From positions 28,445,131 through 28,509,130 of the forward strand of contig NC_092795.1 in assembly GCF_918797505.1 (NCBI RefSeq): 64,000 bases of DNA, in the 5' to 3' direction. Position numbers and translations under genes: made by a program. The stretch is from Bemisia tabaci. Its lineage: Eukaryota > Arthropoda > Insecta > Hemiptera > Aleyrodidae. Positions 11,101-23,400 of the stretch are shown piece after piece. Position 1 is the first letter of the stretch. The number at the start of each line of letters is the position of its first letter. The notes under the pieces are model-generated. The model made no database searches. It worked only from the letters and a program-made list of their open reading frames with translations, and was not told where the DNA came from.

Positions 11101-11279
11101 TATAATGAAAACAAATCGATCACATTATATATCACCGCTCGGTCACATTATATGTATGGCAGGTCCCCCTCTGCCTCTAATTATGACTCTTCCCATCAAC
11201 TTGTCTACCCTCGAAGATTAGGCGGAAATGGAACCTCCGTCTTTCGCTCTGTACTCTGCGGCGTAGCTGTGATTAATAT

Positions 11280-11650
11280 CCATTGGTTACGGGGGCGCCG
11301 AGCGGACTGCGGGTCGAGGTGGATATTAATATGTACGTAGCTCTCGGGGAGCGTTTTAAGTCGGATAACCGCTGACAATTGTATCTGGAATTCATTCTCG
11401 GTGGGCGGGGGCCGGGGGCGCCTCCCCCCCTTTTTCCGTCGTGCGTCGCGCCGGAGCCACCGCCGCCGCCACCCCCGCAGTCGAATCGGGGTTCCCGCGC
11501 TTCGGCCTCGCTTCCAAAATCAATTGGACTCTGAACCGTCAGCCGAGTCGTAATGCTCCCTCATCGCCGGGGCTTCAACCTCGGGACCCAGTTGTTATAC
11601 CTCTTCCCGGCTCCTCCTCCGTCCCAGTCCGCGCTGTGACTCGTCAGTGG
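11280..11650. other. GC-rich island
   Basis: CG-rich stretch in AT-rich surroundings with G and C runs around 11403-11430. A plus-strand frame (11441-11653) exists, but its Arg/Pro/Ala composition reflects the base composition and it has no motif. It could be an unmethylated regulatory region. Confidence 0.35.
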
Positions 11651-11754
11651 TGAAAGTCATCCAACACGCATCTCGCTAAGTGATGTCTCAGATTGTTTAT
11701 CACACTCGCATTTTATTTAGAGTATACTACAACTTTACATGATGCAAGATTTTA

Positions 11755-11982
11755 CACTGGAAAAAAAAAACACATTGGATCTAGAGTCCAGACTCTTGAA
11801 AATATTGACAAGAAAAAGGACCCTTGATTCAATCAGATTAAGCTTAAATTAAAAGGAAATCCGCTCAAATTAAGAGGCTTGGTTTTTGATTTAAGCTTAA
11901 ATCTGATTGAATCAAGAGTATTTTTTCTTGTCGATGTTTTTAAGAGTCTGGACTCAAGATCCAATGTGTTTTTTTTCCAGTG
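11755..11982. mobile_element. CACTGG foldback MITE
   Basis: A 228-bp copy with CACTGG and CCAGTG ends, flanked by TA on both sides. Long inverted arms are nearly full length. It lies about 650 bp from the copy at 10873 and has the same arm order. Confidence 0.9.
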
Positions 11983-11984
11983 TA

Positions 11985-14069
11985 CGATCTCGAATTTTCT
12001 GCACGCTTGAATGCAAGTATTTTTGTATCCTGTCATCGTGATTTTCAATCATTTTAAATGTTACATCGGATGTTCATCAGTAATAATCTTCTCAAAGGGT
12101 CAGTTGCGCTGGTCACAGAATCGTGTTTTTGATATTTGATTCTTGTAGATTAGCTAAAAATTATGAGATCCGTCCAGACAGTAACTTTCTACGTTTAATA
12201 TCAACCGAGATATCGCGCCTTAAAGCACTCTTAAAAAACTCTTGAATGAAGATATGAACGCTCGGAGTGCCACGTATTTTTTACTTTCTCAAGAGGAGCT
12301 CGTATCAACAATTAAGAGTTGTGTAAATTTTGAACATTCTGGATGTTATCTATTTTAAGGAACTAAAGAGAAAGAAAATACTGCGAGAATGTTTTGCTCA
12401 GCCGCAACAAGGCACATTATTCGGCCCATACGACATGAGTTATTTTCTGCGTGCGATCCCTTCCCTTCAACGGAAGGAAATAAATATATTATTTCGAGAC
12501 ATGACAACACATGTGTCAATACTACTCCCAGCTCTGATTTTCCTCCTCGCAGTCTATCAGCAGTGCACTTTTTTCCAACGGCCGCCCCTGCATCTAGGGC
12601 TCAATTTATTTGCAGTTTTATTTTCTTGCCATCCTCCGCGCTCCGTAGTCACTCGACGAGGACAGGCACTCCGTTCCGAAATGCAAGCGGCACGGTACCA
12701 TGTGGAGCTGCGATAGTATGCTGTACAGGCCAAGAGAGGTTTTTCAAGTAGTTACGCGAGACATCTGAGCTAATAAAGTCCCGTTTTCTCGGGAGGTCAG
12801 CCTTAAATCACACAACCACTTAAGTTATCGCGCCAAACCGAAGTAGACTGCGGAAATTATGGGCAGCCACTAACAGCCTTGCCATAATGCACATACATTC
12901 CCTCTCCCCTCCCCGCTCCGATGCAGGACGGTCATTAATTCGCTGTGAATTCTGCTCATACCTGTGAGGAGCTCGCCGACGGAAGGAATAGGAAGCGGGA
13001 TTAACGAATTGAAGTCGTATGAAAACTGAGATTTTATAGGTTAGGTTTTATTAATCTCGTTTTGAATAACATGCAATCGTCCTCGACTCAGAGAAATAAA
13101 ATCTAGGATTTTCACCACACAAGCCCCTTCATAAATTCGCAAGCACACACGGAAGCTTTTCCGAATGGGGAAAGTTTTGCACGTCCAGGAATTCTATGTA
13201 CCCGTCATTCCCAGACTGCAGGAGCGTGTTCTATGGGTCAAAAGAATATTTGTACCCCCTGATGATAAAGTTTTTCCATCCTCCACATAAAGTGCTCCTA
13301 GGTAGATGTATAGCCTTCCTAATTCTTGGGGAAAATCATACTTTTCTTTGGATTTCGGTGCCGGTTACGGTTACGGAGCAAAACTCATGTAACGACCATA
13401 TCTCTCATTAAGAGCTGTGGAGCACTCAAATTTCATGAGCTTTGGCACATAGCCGTTGCCCAAATGCAGATAAAACTATACTCCGTCATAAAGTCTAAGG
13501 GACATAGTTCCAACTGAAAACAGTATTGAAAAAAATCTTATGTATGTTATTGAATCTCATTTTGGTGTATTCAACACACTACAACATTCTGGCGATTCAG
13601 TCCTGGGACACCCTGTTTTATCATTACTGTGAACGGTTCAGCGTTTATGTTCGGTAATGTGACGGGTACTTAATTTTTGACGTGCAGCCTTTTTCTCATT
13701 CTAATACCAAGCCTCCGTTTGTGCTAGTCAACTCATGTAGCGGGGTGTGTGGTGAAAATCTTATATTTTATGGCCTAGTCGTTGACGATTGCATGTTATT
13801 TCAAACGAATTAATACAACCATTTGACCCATTAAACCTTCGTTTTTATAAGGTCGCAAGTTGTTTCTTCCGTCCAACTTTCCTTTCCGTCAGCTTTGTTC
13901 TCAGTTCACCGAGAAAAAGCTATGGCTTATAAACCAAGTAGTGGTTCACCACCAATAGTAGTGAAGGAATCCTATAATATTAGCACATACGAGACCTTAA
14001 TATGGTACGAGATACCTTAGTCTGGTCGCCGAACAAGAATCATCAGTTCATGTTATATATAAAGTCGCT
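11985..14069. other. Noncoding stretch
   Basis: No supported gene. Frames at 12330-12751 and 13196-13517 are anonymous. A GGGACACCCTG motif at about 13606 looks like a single transposon terminus without a partner. Confidence 0.4.
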
Positions 14070-14594
14070 TTACAACGCACTTTGGCGTTCTACGACACCC
14101 AAACGCCACATATGCCTGTCTTCCCAGAGGTTATCGGGCAACTGACACCGCAACTTCTCTTCGTCAACGCCCTGCCGCCAACCCTTTACGGGACGTCCCC
14201 GTCGCCTCTTCCCAGGTGGTACCCAATCCAAAACTTGTTTGGGCAACCTCTCCTCCGACATTCTTTGCACATGTCCATACCAGCATAACTGCCTGGACAT
14301 GACGTCGTGCACGATATCTTTTTCAACCTTCATCACCTGGCGAATTCTCTCATTACGGACACGGTCCCGTCTCGAAATGCCGGCAGATCGCCGCCAAAAA
14401 TCCATTTCAGTTGCCCTCAACATTTCTTGCGTTCTTTTCGTCAAAGGCCACACTTCACTACCATAGAGCACTATACTTTTAACGATGGCGTCATATATTC
14501 GGTGCTTGTTTGCCTTTGAGATGCTCTGATCCCAGAGCACCCCGTTCAGCATCGCGATGGCTCTCCTGCCCTGGATGATCCTGTCCTTATCAGC
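14070..14594 (-). pseudogene. LINE ORF2 3' fragment (end of RT and C-terminal region)
   Basis: Minus-strand frame of about 175 residues. It begins DRIIQGRRAIAMLNGVLW and continues with IVKSIVLYGSEVWPLTKR, then a helical stretch ending GHVQRMSEERLPKQVL, then GKRRRGRPVKGW. This is the signature of the region after the reverse transcriptase palm in insect and vertebrate non-LTR retrotransposons: Y-G-S/C-E-x-W, then W-x-G-H-V-x-R-M, then RRRGRP-x-x-x-W. The RT core with its DD motif is absent because the frame ends at a stop near 14596. This is a 5'-truncated relic, as is usual for LINE copies, and no poly(A) tail was found at its 3' side. Clade assignment (RTE-like or similar) is uncertain. Confidence 0.8.
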
Positions 14595-14723
14595 TCATGT
14601 ACGACTGTTAAAGGTGTTCCCTATATGAACCATCCAATGAATATGTTCATAAAGCCATAGATTTTTTCCGTGTTGGCGAGGTTCTCGCAGGCTCACCGTA
14701 GAATCCGGATGCTTAACTTCAGT

Positions 14724-14877
14724 CCAGAGGCGGATCCAGCACCTTGGCAACACCGGATTTCCTCCATTTAAACCTACACTAAATAATCGATTCTTTTCGG
14801 AGCACCTGGCCCCTCCAAGAATCGATATATTTCCATGGGTTTAAATAGACAATGTTACCAATTCGCTGGATGCGCCA
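14724..14877. mobile_element. Short foldback element, GGCGGATCCAGC ends
   Basis: Arms starting GGCGGATCCAGC and ending GCTGGATGCGCC pair across about 65 nt each, including the TTTAAACC/GGTTTAAA and ATCGATTCTT blocks. The short centre reads CGGAGCACCTGG. No clear target duplication, so the family is not assigned. Confidence 0.65.
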
Positions 14878-14880
14878 ATG

Positions 14881-16334
14881 TTTCAGTCGATGTCAATGTT
14901 AAATATAACATACCAGTTTTTTGTTGTGGCAAATTCCATCTCTATTTGAAGTGACAAAACCTTTCATTTATCCAAAATTTTCACTTAACCTCTTCAAGCC
15001 CCGACCCTTGAGTTCGAAATTTTTAGCGTGTTCAGGATGTTTTGCAGCCTGGCGGAAAAGTCTCCTCATACACGAAATTGACCGCAATCCTCGTTGGCAA
15101 CGGACCGAGTACTGCCAGCTTAAGGGATTCAGCCCGATTCAGAATCGAATGGCTTTTTCAGAGAACAACTTAACCGCCTCAGGAACCGCACAAGACTTCC
15201 TCTCTTCTTCAAAGAAGCCGTTCGATTCCGTTGAAAAGGATGGCGGCGGGAAAAAGGAGATAAGAAGCGCGAGAGATGTTCGCCGCGGTCAGGACGTCGT
15301 CTGAGTGAGGGAGTAGTCCGCGATAAAGTTAACTTATCTTGTCCGAGTCTTGTCAGGCCGTCCCTCACGCGGCAGGGACGGCGACGGCCAGGGACCAGGG
15401 GGGCCGGGGGAGGTGTAATCTTAAACGTGTAATTTGTAAGGCGAAACCGCCCCGCTCCCCACGTGTACACGTGTAAGACGCCGCAGCGAGCGAGTGAGCG
15501 ACCTATCCCTCGCTCCCGGCCCCGAGCGGCAGGCACCGATCAAAACCCATCGCTTCCTATCCTTCGGGAAAAGCGCCGTTCCCACTTTCGGCAAGGAGAA
15601 AAACCTACGACATAACCAATTTTCCCAGTCGTTACCGATCTTCAATAATAGACTGATGTAATGGCTGCGTCATAGTTTTATATCGCTGTCCGGTGGTTCT
15701 AATACGAAAGACACGTAAATCTTTGCCATATTCGCATCGCACGGTCCCTGTCAGTGACACCAACTTCAAACCTGCAACCGTGGACTTGGGGTTGGTCGTA
15801 CACTTCTACAGCAGGCCACTTTTCTTGCGATTCGTGAACTTTCGCCTTTCTGTCCCATATAAACTTTAAACAGAATATGGTTTAAATATCCGCTATCTTC
15901 AAATTTAGCACCTTTATCTGTAAGTAAGAAAAAACTTAACTCTACGCGAGGCTGATTAAACCCTTGAATAATCTTAGGATGCTATCGCACAATTTTTGAA
16001 GTGCGCTTATATTTACTCGAAAGTCAACAGATTTTGTGCATGAAAGGGGAGGTAAAGTTTTGCTGAGCATTACGCTACCCATTTACGGAACGTATGAAGC
16101 AAGTTTCTAATGGTAGATTACACCTACATTGATGTAAACTTTTTCCCAATATGAGGTATTTAAATAGAATGATTCTTGCTGCGTTTAGAAAGATCTTCAT
16201 TATGTAACAGGTTAGCGATAAATTGTGCTCAATGAAAGCTCCGCTGTTAGAACTAAAATTCCTTTTCGCAATGAAATTTTATTTTTATTTTCATTTTAGT
16301 ATATGAAAGTCGGAAGGCTATGGTGTACGTCTAG
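14881..16334. other. Noncoding stretch with GC-rich island
   Basis: No supported gene. About 15240-15560 is CG-rich and yields overlapping frames on both strands (15129-15536, 15421-15645) with no motif. The rest is AT-rich. Confidence 0.4.
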
Positions 16335-16428
16335 CACTGGAAAAAAAACCACATTGGATCTAGAGTCTAGACTCTTAAAAACATCGACTAGAAAAAGTAC
16401 TCTTGATTCAATTAAAATCTAGCTTAAA

Positions 16429-16640
16429 CGGCCTAGACCGGCCGTCGCACGTTCACTTGCGATTCAAGAGATGGAGCGCCAAGCGCAGTGGTCGCGTGAC
16501 GAGTGGTCCGCGCGAAAAACGCCTTCAAACAAGAGCATAGGCAAAAAGGTCACACCGGAGTTCGAATAGTTGCTCCACTTGGGTTATAATTTCGGTTGTG
16601 TTCCGCAGGTAGAACTGTTGGTGCGCGAAACGGAGATTTT
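16429..16640 (-). repeat. Interspersed repeat Y, minus orientation
   Basis: Reverse complement of the sequence at about 34655-34865. Shared blocks include TTGAAGGCGTTTTTCGCGCG, GAGCAACTATTCGAACTCC and TTGGCGCTCCATCTCTTGAA. Related copies are at 46397, 47205 and 47505. The full length and family are unknown. Confidence 0.75.
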
Positions 16641-16643
16641 ATA

Positions 16644-16868
16644 CACTGAAAAAAAACACATTGGATCTAGGGTCTAGATTTTAAAAACATCGACAAGAGA
16701 AAGAACTCTTGATTCAATCATAATCTAGCTTAAATCAAGAACCAAGCCTCTTAATTTGAGCGGATTTCCTTTTGATCTAAGCTTAAATCTGATTGAATAA
16801 AGAGTCCTTTTTCTTGTCAATGTTTTGAAGAGTCTGGACTCTTGATCCAATGTGTTTTTTCTCCAGTG
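16644..16868. mobile_element. CACTGG foldback MITE inside repeat Y
   Basis: Complete 225-bp copy with ends CACTGA and CCAGTG. The left flank is the repeat-Y sequence ending TTTTATA; repeat Y does not resume on the right. The flanking dinucleotides differ (TA and AG); see the mosaic entry. Confidence 0.8.
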
Positions 16869-17319
16869 AGCTACAAAAAGGACAAAAAGAAAATTTCACT
16901 AGTGGAGTTATGGTATGGACGCCATGATGTTTGTATTCAATGTACCGTTTCCATCTGCCCCGGCGGCTGGGCTTGCATGCAGTGTTGCCAGATTCTTACC
17001 CTGACATTTCACTTCTCAGCCAAGCACTAAATATCACTATCAATTATCGAAATAACAGAGAAAGATGATCAGCTAAAGAAAGAAAAAGGGGGGTAGCTAT
17101 TCATCCTGGAGGGTGTCCGAATTTACGAGATTCAGCAACTCATCTACATTTTAGAACGCATTTTTGAAGAGATGTTACGAAAAACTTTTTTTTTTTAAAA
17201 AAAGTCAATGCTCCGCGCGAGGAAACTTCCGTCCACACATTTATTACCATTATTTTACTCGGCAGAATTAGTTTCTGTCTGGATGCAAGGTTTCTGAAGC
17301 GCAACGAAGAACCGTCACG

Positions 17320-17548
17320 CACTGGGAAAAAAACACATTGGATCTGGAATCCAGACTCCTAAAAACATCGACAAGAAAAAATACTCTTGATTCAATCAGA
17401 TTTAAGCTTAAATCAAGAATCAAGCCTCTTAATTTGAGCGGATTTTTTTTTTATTTAAGCTCATATCTGATTGAATCAAGAGTCCCTTTTCTTGTCAATG
17501 TTATCAAGAGTCTGGACTCCAGATCCAATGTGTTTTTTTTTTCCAATG
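17320..17548. mobile_element. CACTGG foldback MITE, CG target
   Basis: A 229-bp copy with ends CACTGGG and CCAATG, flanked by CG on both sides (17318-17319 and 17549-17550). The non-TA duplication is informative for family assignment. The plus-strand frame at 17338-17691 merely reads through it. Confidence 0.9.
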
Positions 17549-18111
17549 CGGGGAGCTTTTTTTTAAATATTATAGTTCACTTTACTTTCGAGTATGCATC
17601 GGTTATCTGGCGACCAGTCTGTGAATTTCAACGAACACGGTCCTTAGTAAGGAGGAAGAATTTCCGAATCGTTCGCAGTCTTCGAGGTTAGTTTTTAATT
17701 AGCGTCCCTAGCTGATAGCTTTCTTCCTGAGTTACGAGAGCTGTTTAAAAAGCGACTACGAATGAGGCCCTCAAGCTCCATCAACGCCAACGAGGCGTGA
17801 AATGCACCCCAGATTGCGAGTTTTAGATAATCATCCCCTCGCTCCCGTCGGTGTGAAAATCAATTAAGTTTGAAAAGTATTTGGTTGGCTCACGTGCTAT
17901 GCTATAGCTTTTAGCTTACCTCGCACCGGAGCCACACCATTTCGCGTATATCAGCTATCAGATCATTGGTAGCACATTAAGTTTCCGTGGCTTTTAAGTC
18001 ATCATACAGTCAGCGAGGCATAATCATCGAGGCACTCGTAGCTTCTTTCACGCAAGTTGCCCAACTCAGGACAAATTCTAAGGAAATCATATCTAACTAC
18101 GCTTTACACTG

Positions 18112-18212
18112 CACTCGAAAAAAACACATTGGATCTAGAGTCCAGACTCTTAAAAACATCGACAAGTAAAAATACTCTTGGTTCAATCGGATTTTTGCTT
18201 AAATCAAGAACC
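18112..18212. mobile_element. CACTGG MITE, left arm only
   Basis: About 100 bp of one arm: CACTCG end, the CACATTGGATCTAGAG block, the GACTCTTAAAAACATCGAC block and the TTTTTGCTTAAATCAAGAAC block. It breaks off into unrelated sequence with a small direct repeat (CCTGTTAAAGAAA). It is a truncated copy without right terminus. Confidence 0.8.
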
Positions 18213-18214
18213 TG

Positions 18215-19164
18215 TTAAAGAAATTTACCTGTTAAAGAAAAAAATGCAACCGTCACGTAATAGCTATGTTTCCAAACATGATTTATGTATAACTGAAGTC
18301 CAAATGAAGTTCTCTACAGCTGCACTCTGAGCAATCCTACTTCCCCTCCACTCGCCCAAACGTAATAATTTTTTGGGCTAGCCCAAACGCTATACGGCCA
18401 TAGCAATTAAGTACGAAGTTTTGGATGATGTTACTCGCAAAACACTCAGAACTCGTAAACTTACGATACCTCTTGCCCTGTTCAAAATATTTTTCCTCCT
18501 ACGAAGTCCACTACTTTGTGAACTCCTAGCCGTGAAAATACACCGGAATTACATTCTCAAGTTGAACTTTATCGATGGTATTTGACAACAGACCACGAGC
18601 TTTGTTTCGTTTTTCCCATTTTTTACTCCACGAGGATATTTTTCCAATCTCTTGGATAGTCTTTTGTTTTCTCTGCAAAGAAATTGAGTCAGACTTATAA
18701 AATTACAACTTTAAAACTGCACCCTCGGGACTCAACCACACTTATTTCCGAAGTGTCCATTAACATCCATTTTGTTTTTGCGACACTAATCTAGGATCGC
18801 TATACCGAGTAAAAAGTGAGCTTTCTTTGGAGATAGCCCTGTCTTCCCGATGGTAAGTATCTAATTCGGATAACAGTCAGATCCGCGATTGTCGGAACTT
18901 TTCAGCTACATCCAACAGCGAGGGCATCGCGTAAATGAGAAAACTTTGAATTCACCCTCCAATCCCCCAGATCGATTGGATGTTTCCTGGTCTCCTCCGC
19001 CCATCTCAGCCCTAGTAGCCGATCCATTATTGCATCCTAATGAAGAGTCGCGAGGGACGAGAGTGGAACTATGGACCTCTATAACAAATTGTCCCACGGG
19101 AAATAGTAATCGGCACCTTAAAGGGGGTATAATGTAATGTAAGTGAGTCCCATTCCTCGTAAAG
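18215..19164. other. Noncoding stretch
   Basis: No supported gene. The frames at 18889-19137 and 18906-19097 overlap on opposite strands and carry no motif. Confidence 0.4.
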
Positions 19165-19582
19165 TACCTGTATACGGGAGAGTATTGCCATCTTTGTGCC
19201 GCTCTCTGATTGGTTCATCAGTTTTAGGCTATCATAGAGCTCCTAAGTTGGACCAATGTAAACAAACCCAAACCAGAGGAATACGTAAAATCGGTCGAGA
19301 AATGAATGATAATCATACTCAACGGTCAATTTTCGTCAAACATGTCCATTAAAGGTCGATCCGAATTCAGAAGTTGATCATAACATTTTATCATATTCTA
19401 AAGCACGTCTAGAACTTCGTCGCCATCTTGTTTGTCTGCATTGAGCCAAACTAGGAGCGGAAATGCCGGGGTTTGTTTATATCGGTCCAACTTTGGGGCT
19501 CCATGATAGACGACCAATCAGGGAGCGGCACACTTTTTCTGTAGTAAAAGGATTGAAATGCCAATTCTCTCCCGTATACAGG
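19165..19582. mobile_element. Foldback repeat with TGCCTGTATACGGG-type arms
   Basis: Inverted arms pair over more than 100 nt in blocks: CCTGTATACGGGAGAG, GTGCCGCTC, CTGATTGGT, CTATCATAGAG, TTGGACC and AAACAAACCC, each with its inverse in the right arm. The unpaired centre of about 180 bp is AT-rich. Exact ends and target duplication were not resolved. Frames over this region are incidental. Confidence 0.65.
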
Positions 19583-20216
19583 CACTCTAATTCCTCGCTA
19601 ATTCTAATACGAGCCTTTTTTTTATCTTTATGTCAGAATTTGTACCCCCGTATTATCACCGCGCCGATGATACACACTGGGGAAAGCTACAAGGTGTCTA
19701 GCGACCTGGAAAACCGGAAATGCCTGGGGAAACGCCAGGGAATCCGTAAAAATTCGGCATGTCAGGTAATTTTATTTTGCAAGAGATTTCGGGTCGGAGA
19801 AATCGAGAAGCAAGTTTTGTTGAAAATTGATGATGAGTCAAGTTTCAGAAAAATGGAATCTATACTAAAATGTCTACTAGAATTTCCGCTGATGTTTTAT
19901 AAATTTTGAAAATGAGGCCAACTTATAGGTCTAGTCACCATAAATTTAGCTCTATGTATTACATTATATTCTTAATACATGAACAAATTCTCACCTACAT
20001 CTTACCAGTTCAATCGTCTCGAAAAATTGGGAATATTTTCCCTTTTTGTCAGGGAATTATTTTTTCCGTCTGTAGGGCAATTTTAATTTTCCCCCAATTT
20101 TTTGACCGCATTTGTCCGGAAAATCAGGAATTTTTATTTTTGAAAATTGCTAGACACTCTGGAATAGATCGAAAAGATAATAACGTAACGAAATCGTGAT
20201 GTTGTACGCTGGAAAA

Positions 20217-20435
20217 AAAACACATTGGATATAGAGTCCAGACTCTTGAAAACATCGACAAGAAAAAGTACTCTTAATTTAATCAGAATCTAGCTTCAAT
20301 CAAGAATGAAGCCTCTTAATTTGAGCGAATTTCCTTTTGATTTAAGCTTAAATCTGATTGAATCAAGAGTCCTTTTCTTGTCAATGTTTTCAAGAGTCTA
20401 GACTGTAGATCCAATGTGTTTTTTTTTTCCCATGG
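20217..20435. mobile_element. CACTGG foldback MITE
   Basis: Full-length copy with degenerate ends (CGCTGG and CCATGG), flanked by TA. The arms carry the GACTCTTGAAAACATCGAC block and its inverse. Confidence 0.85.
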
Positions 20436-23400
20436 TAACATGTCCAGTGTGAGAGTGAGACAGACGAAAAATACGCGCGAAAGCGTAGTGTCCCGGCACT
20501 CCCGGCAACACAGGCGGAGAGTGAGAGCCTTATTTGCATCATAATTCCTGCGGCCACCAACTCAACTCCTCCTCGGATGACATTACACCGGGATCAGAGT
20601 GGAACGGCCGCTAGGGCGAACGCTTTTTTAACGAGTTAAATACTATCAGGTTGGCGGCATCTTCTCGGCGCGTCCTCCTTGGCCCGTCTCCAGCGACGCA
20701 AACGCCTAATTACATCGAGTGGCCCAGAAAATGAGTCGGAAGTGCGGCCTAGTTTTCCCGAGCGTGGAACGGGAGGTCGAGGTGGGGGTGTCCGCGGTCA
20801 GTTCGGGGGCGTTCTGTCAAGTATTTAATCCGACGGTCCGGGATGCATTCCGTGACGGGACTCCGAATATCCTACTTGAGTCCTTCAGCGTAACAAGCTA
20901 ACGAGTCTGTTTTCTGGTGAGTTCCGGGCTCCGTAGCGATGCTTCTATTCTGGGGCCCTGTCAATAATGGACGTGTTCGGTTCTGAAATCGACCGATTTG
21001 GTTGAATCGTCGACGGCTCCACAGTTGGCAGCGTCGTCGTGATTTCCAACACCGCGACTGGGATTTTAATGCCGATGATTTCGCCCGCCAGATGGTGGTG
21101 TCTTTTAACTCTCGGAATTGAGTATTTTTTCTATCAATTGGAGGAACGCTTATCTTACATTCTTGATGGGAATGGTCTTTGAAAAGGCAATTCAATGCAA
21201 CTATTCAAAAATTTTTTAATGTGTTCTTGTTTAGGAAACCCTTATTCCTTATTTTTAATTAAAACGACGGTAAGAGTTTTTTTACACTTTTCAAACATTA
21301 AAGTGTTTTTAAATAAACTGCAGTGGATATCTTGAGTTTTTTAAACACCTGTTTTACTTGCATTTACGTATTGTTAATTTTACTTATGAAAAGATTAGTT
21401 TTCCTAAAATTTGCTTGTGTTTTAAAAGTTTCAACAGTCATTGCAACGAGGGTTCTTATCCTTGAAAAATTGTGGCAGTAGAAAAAGTGCTGGTTCAAGT
21501 TCGTTAGTGATAACTATAAAAGTGAGGATGAGATGACTATACTGAAGGCATTGCCTTCGTGATTACCAACGTTGCGACATAATTCTTTTGAAATGCGTCT
21601 TTAATTTTACATTGAATATTGAATTTATGAAATTATTTGTGTTTCTCAGATGATTTAGCTGGCTAAATATTGTCTCGGGCTGTCTCTAAATTACTTTTGT
21701 GAACTTTATGGTTTGAATCTACGAATATTGTAGTAAAGACTGTGTGTACGTCAATGAGTGCCTTTCTGGACCAGTTATAAAATCTCAGTAAAGAAAATTT
21801 GAACGCCAATTAAGTTCCATTCTGGAACGTGCATTCGTTTCGGAGTTGACACGAATGAACGAACTTGCTGAATTCTCAGTGTATCCGTCCGAATCTTTTC
21901 CGTCCCAGATACCTGAATCGCTGATGACCCTTTTTCGGGTGAAACTTTTTCTCATTAAAAATTTTCGAGGAAGTTCTGCCCTTGTTTGTCTCCTTAGCTT
22001 ATAATGGCAGACCACATTCCCTCCGAAAAGTACTAGTTTATTCCCTCTCGAAATTACACCGTAAGTACTAGTACATGTTGCAACTTCCCGCTGCAAGAAC
22101 GACGAAATTCAAAATGGTAATCAGCTTGCTGTATAATGTGAAGTATATAGCAAGTGAAGTATCCCACTCAAAGTTGTCAAGGGTTTCTTGGTTTGAGGCT
22201 TTCCCGAATCAACTTTATCACAAGCAACTCCCGGTCCCGGGCCGGTAGCAGTCCCGGTCAATTTGATACTTTGTTCATCGATAAGCTTACATGGAAATTA
22301 CTGAGCGACGTGCTTCTTAATCACCTAATAAAGGAAAATCAATTTCAGAATTTACAAATTTATTTTCCTTGATCTGGGGCTAGATATGGGGCTCCATTTA
22401 TGGCCTCTGCAAGGTTCGATACTTGTCAAAACCTTGTAAGTGAATTCTTCACTTTTTATACAGCACGCAAATGAACCCCGTTCTAGAGGAAGGATGAAAG
22501 TAATATGAAGATGAACCAAGAAAAAGAGTTTTGAAGTTGTACTCGGGCGAGGTTTTTTTTCTCTGTTCGCCATCACTTTCTATCGGTTTATCACTAGATC
22601 ATCACGAATTGAGGTTGGAAAGTGAGAGGATGAGGGTCCCCATAAAAAACGAGGAGGGTCTCGTCGGAGATCCCAACGACGACCGAAAGGCGAGGTAACC
22701 TCCTCGAGTAATAACTCGACTGTTTTATCAGTTCATCTCTTAATTTTCCATTTAAATTCGAGGATGAGCGTGGAAATGGTTTAACTTTTCAGTTTTTAGC
22801 GTGCATTAATCCGCATATAATATGCAGGCCAAGAGAGCTGCTTTCTTAATCCCTGGCCTTCTAACTTCACCGGGGACAGCATCCTCGATGCCCCAATATT
22901 CTCCATATCTTAAGCCTTCTAACTTCTTGAAAATGTGTTGCTTGTACAACACAAAATTGTAAATTCTTTGCGCTTGTGGGATTTGTGATTTGCAGGGATT
23001 GTTCCGACAGCGGAGGCTGGATTTCGAAGCAAAAAGGCGACATTCCGTGATAAGATGGGCTTTGCTGAGTTCACAAGTAGAGCAATAAGTTCGATCAAGA
23101 ACTTTGAGGAAATCGGCCGTGTTTCGTCCGAGCGGAAAATTTTTCTTAAAAAGTCCTACGTTTTATGGAAAACATCTATCAATCGTCTTAAAGGCTTTAA
23201 TAAATGCACCGACGAATTTTACCTTAACCTATCAAAAGAGACCTTGTTATTAAATACATATTGCGCGAGATGGAGTTCATGCTTGCTTGGATTAGTTCAA
23301 AAAAAGTAATCGGCGGAAAGGGTCACTATTTTGCACCAGACCGAAATTAGTGCAGCCTCTTCGCGGGTAAAGTGAAATTTCAGCTGTTTCATTTATAAAA

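Larger units (their letters stand above)
16335..16868. mobile_element. Mosaic locus built from two CACTGG MITEs and a repeat-Y copy
   Basis: The left end CACTGG at 16335 is preceded by AG, and the right end CCAGTG at 16868 is followed by AG, as if they belonged to one insertion. Between them the left arm stops at 16428. A minus-oriented repeat-Y segment follows, and then a complete MITE starts at 16644, preceded by TA. The inner copy's own flanks (TA and AG) do not match, whereas the outermost pair does. Recombination between right arms of two nested MITEs would explain this. Confidence 0.65.

Noticed and set aside
17338..17691. Long frames over CACTGG MITEs (also 26274-26669, 26353-26733, 36119-36541, 36249-36476, 58075-58299)
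   Set aside because: The same peptide pattern (ESRLLKT.TRKNTLDSI) recurs at each MITE because the palindrome is open on both strands. This is read-through of a noncoding repeat.
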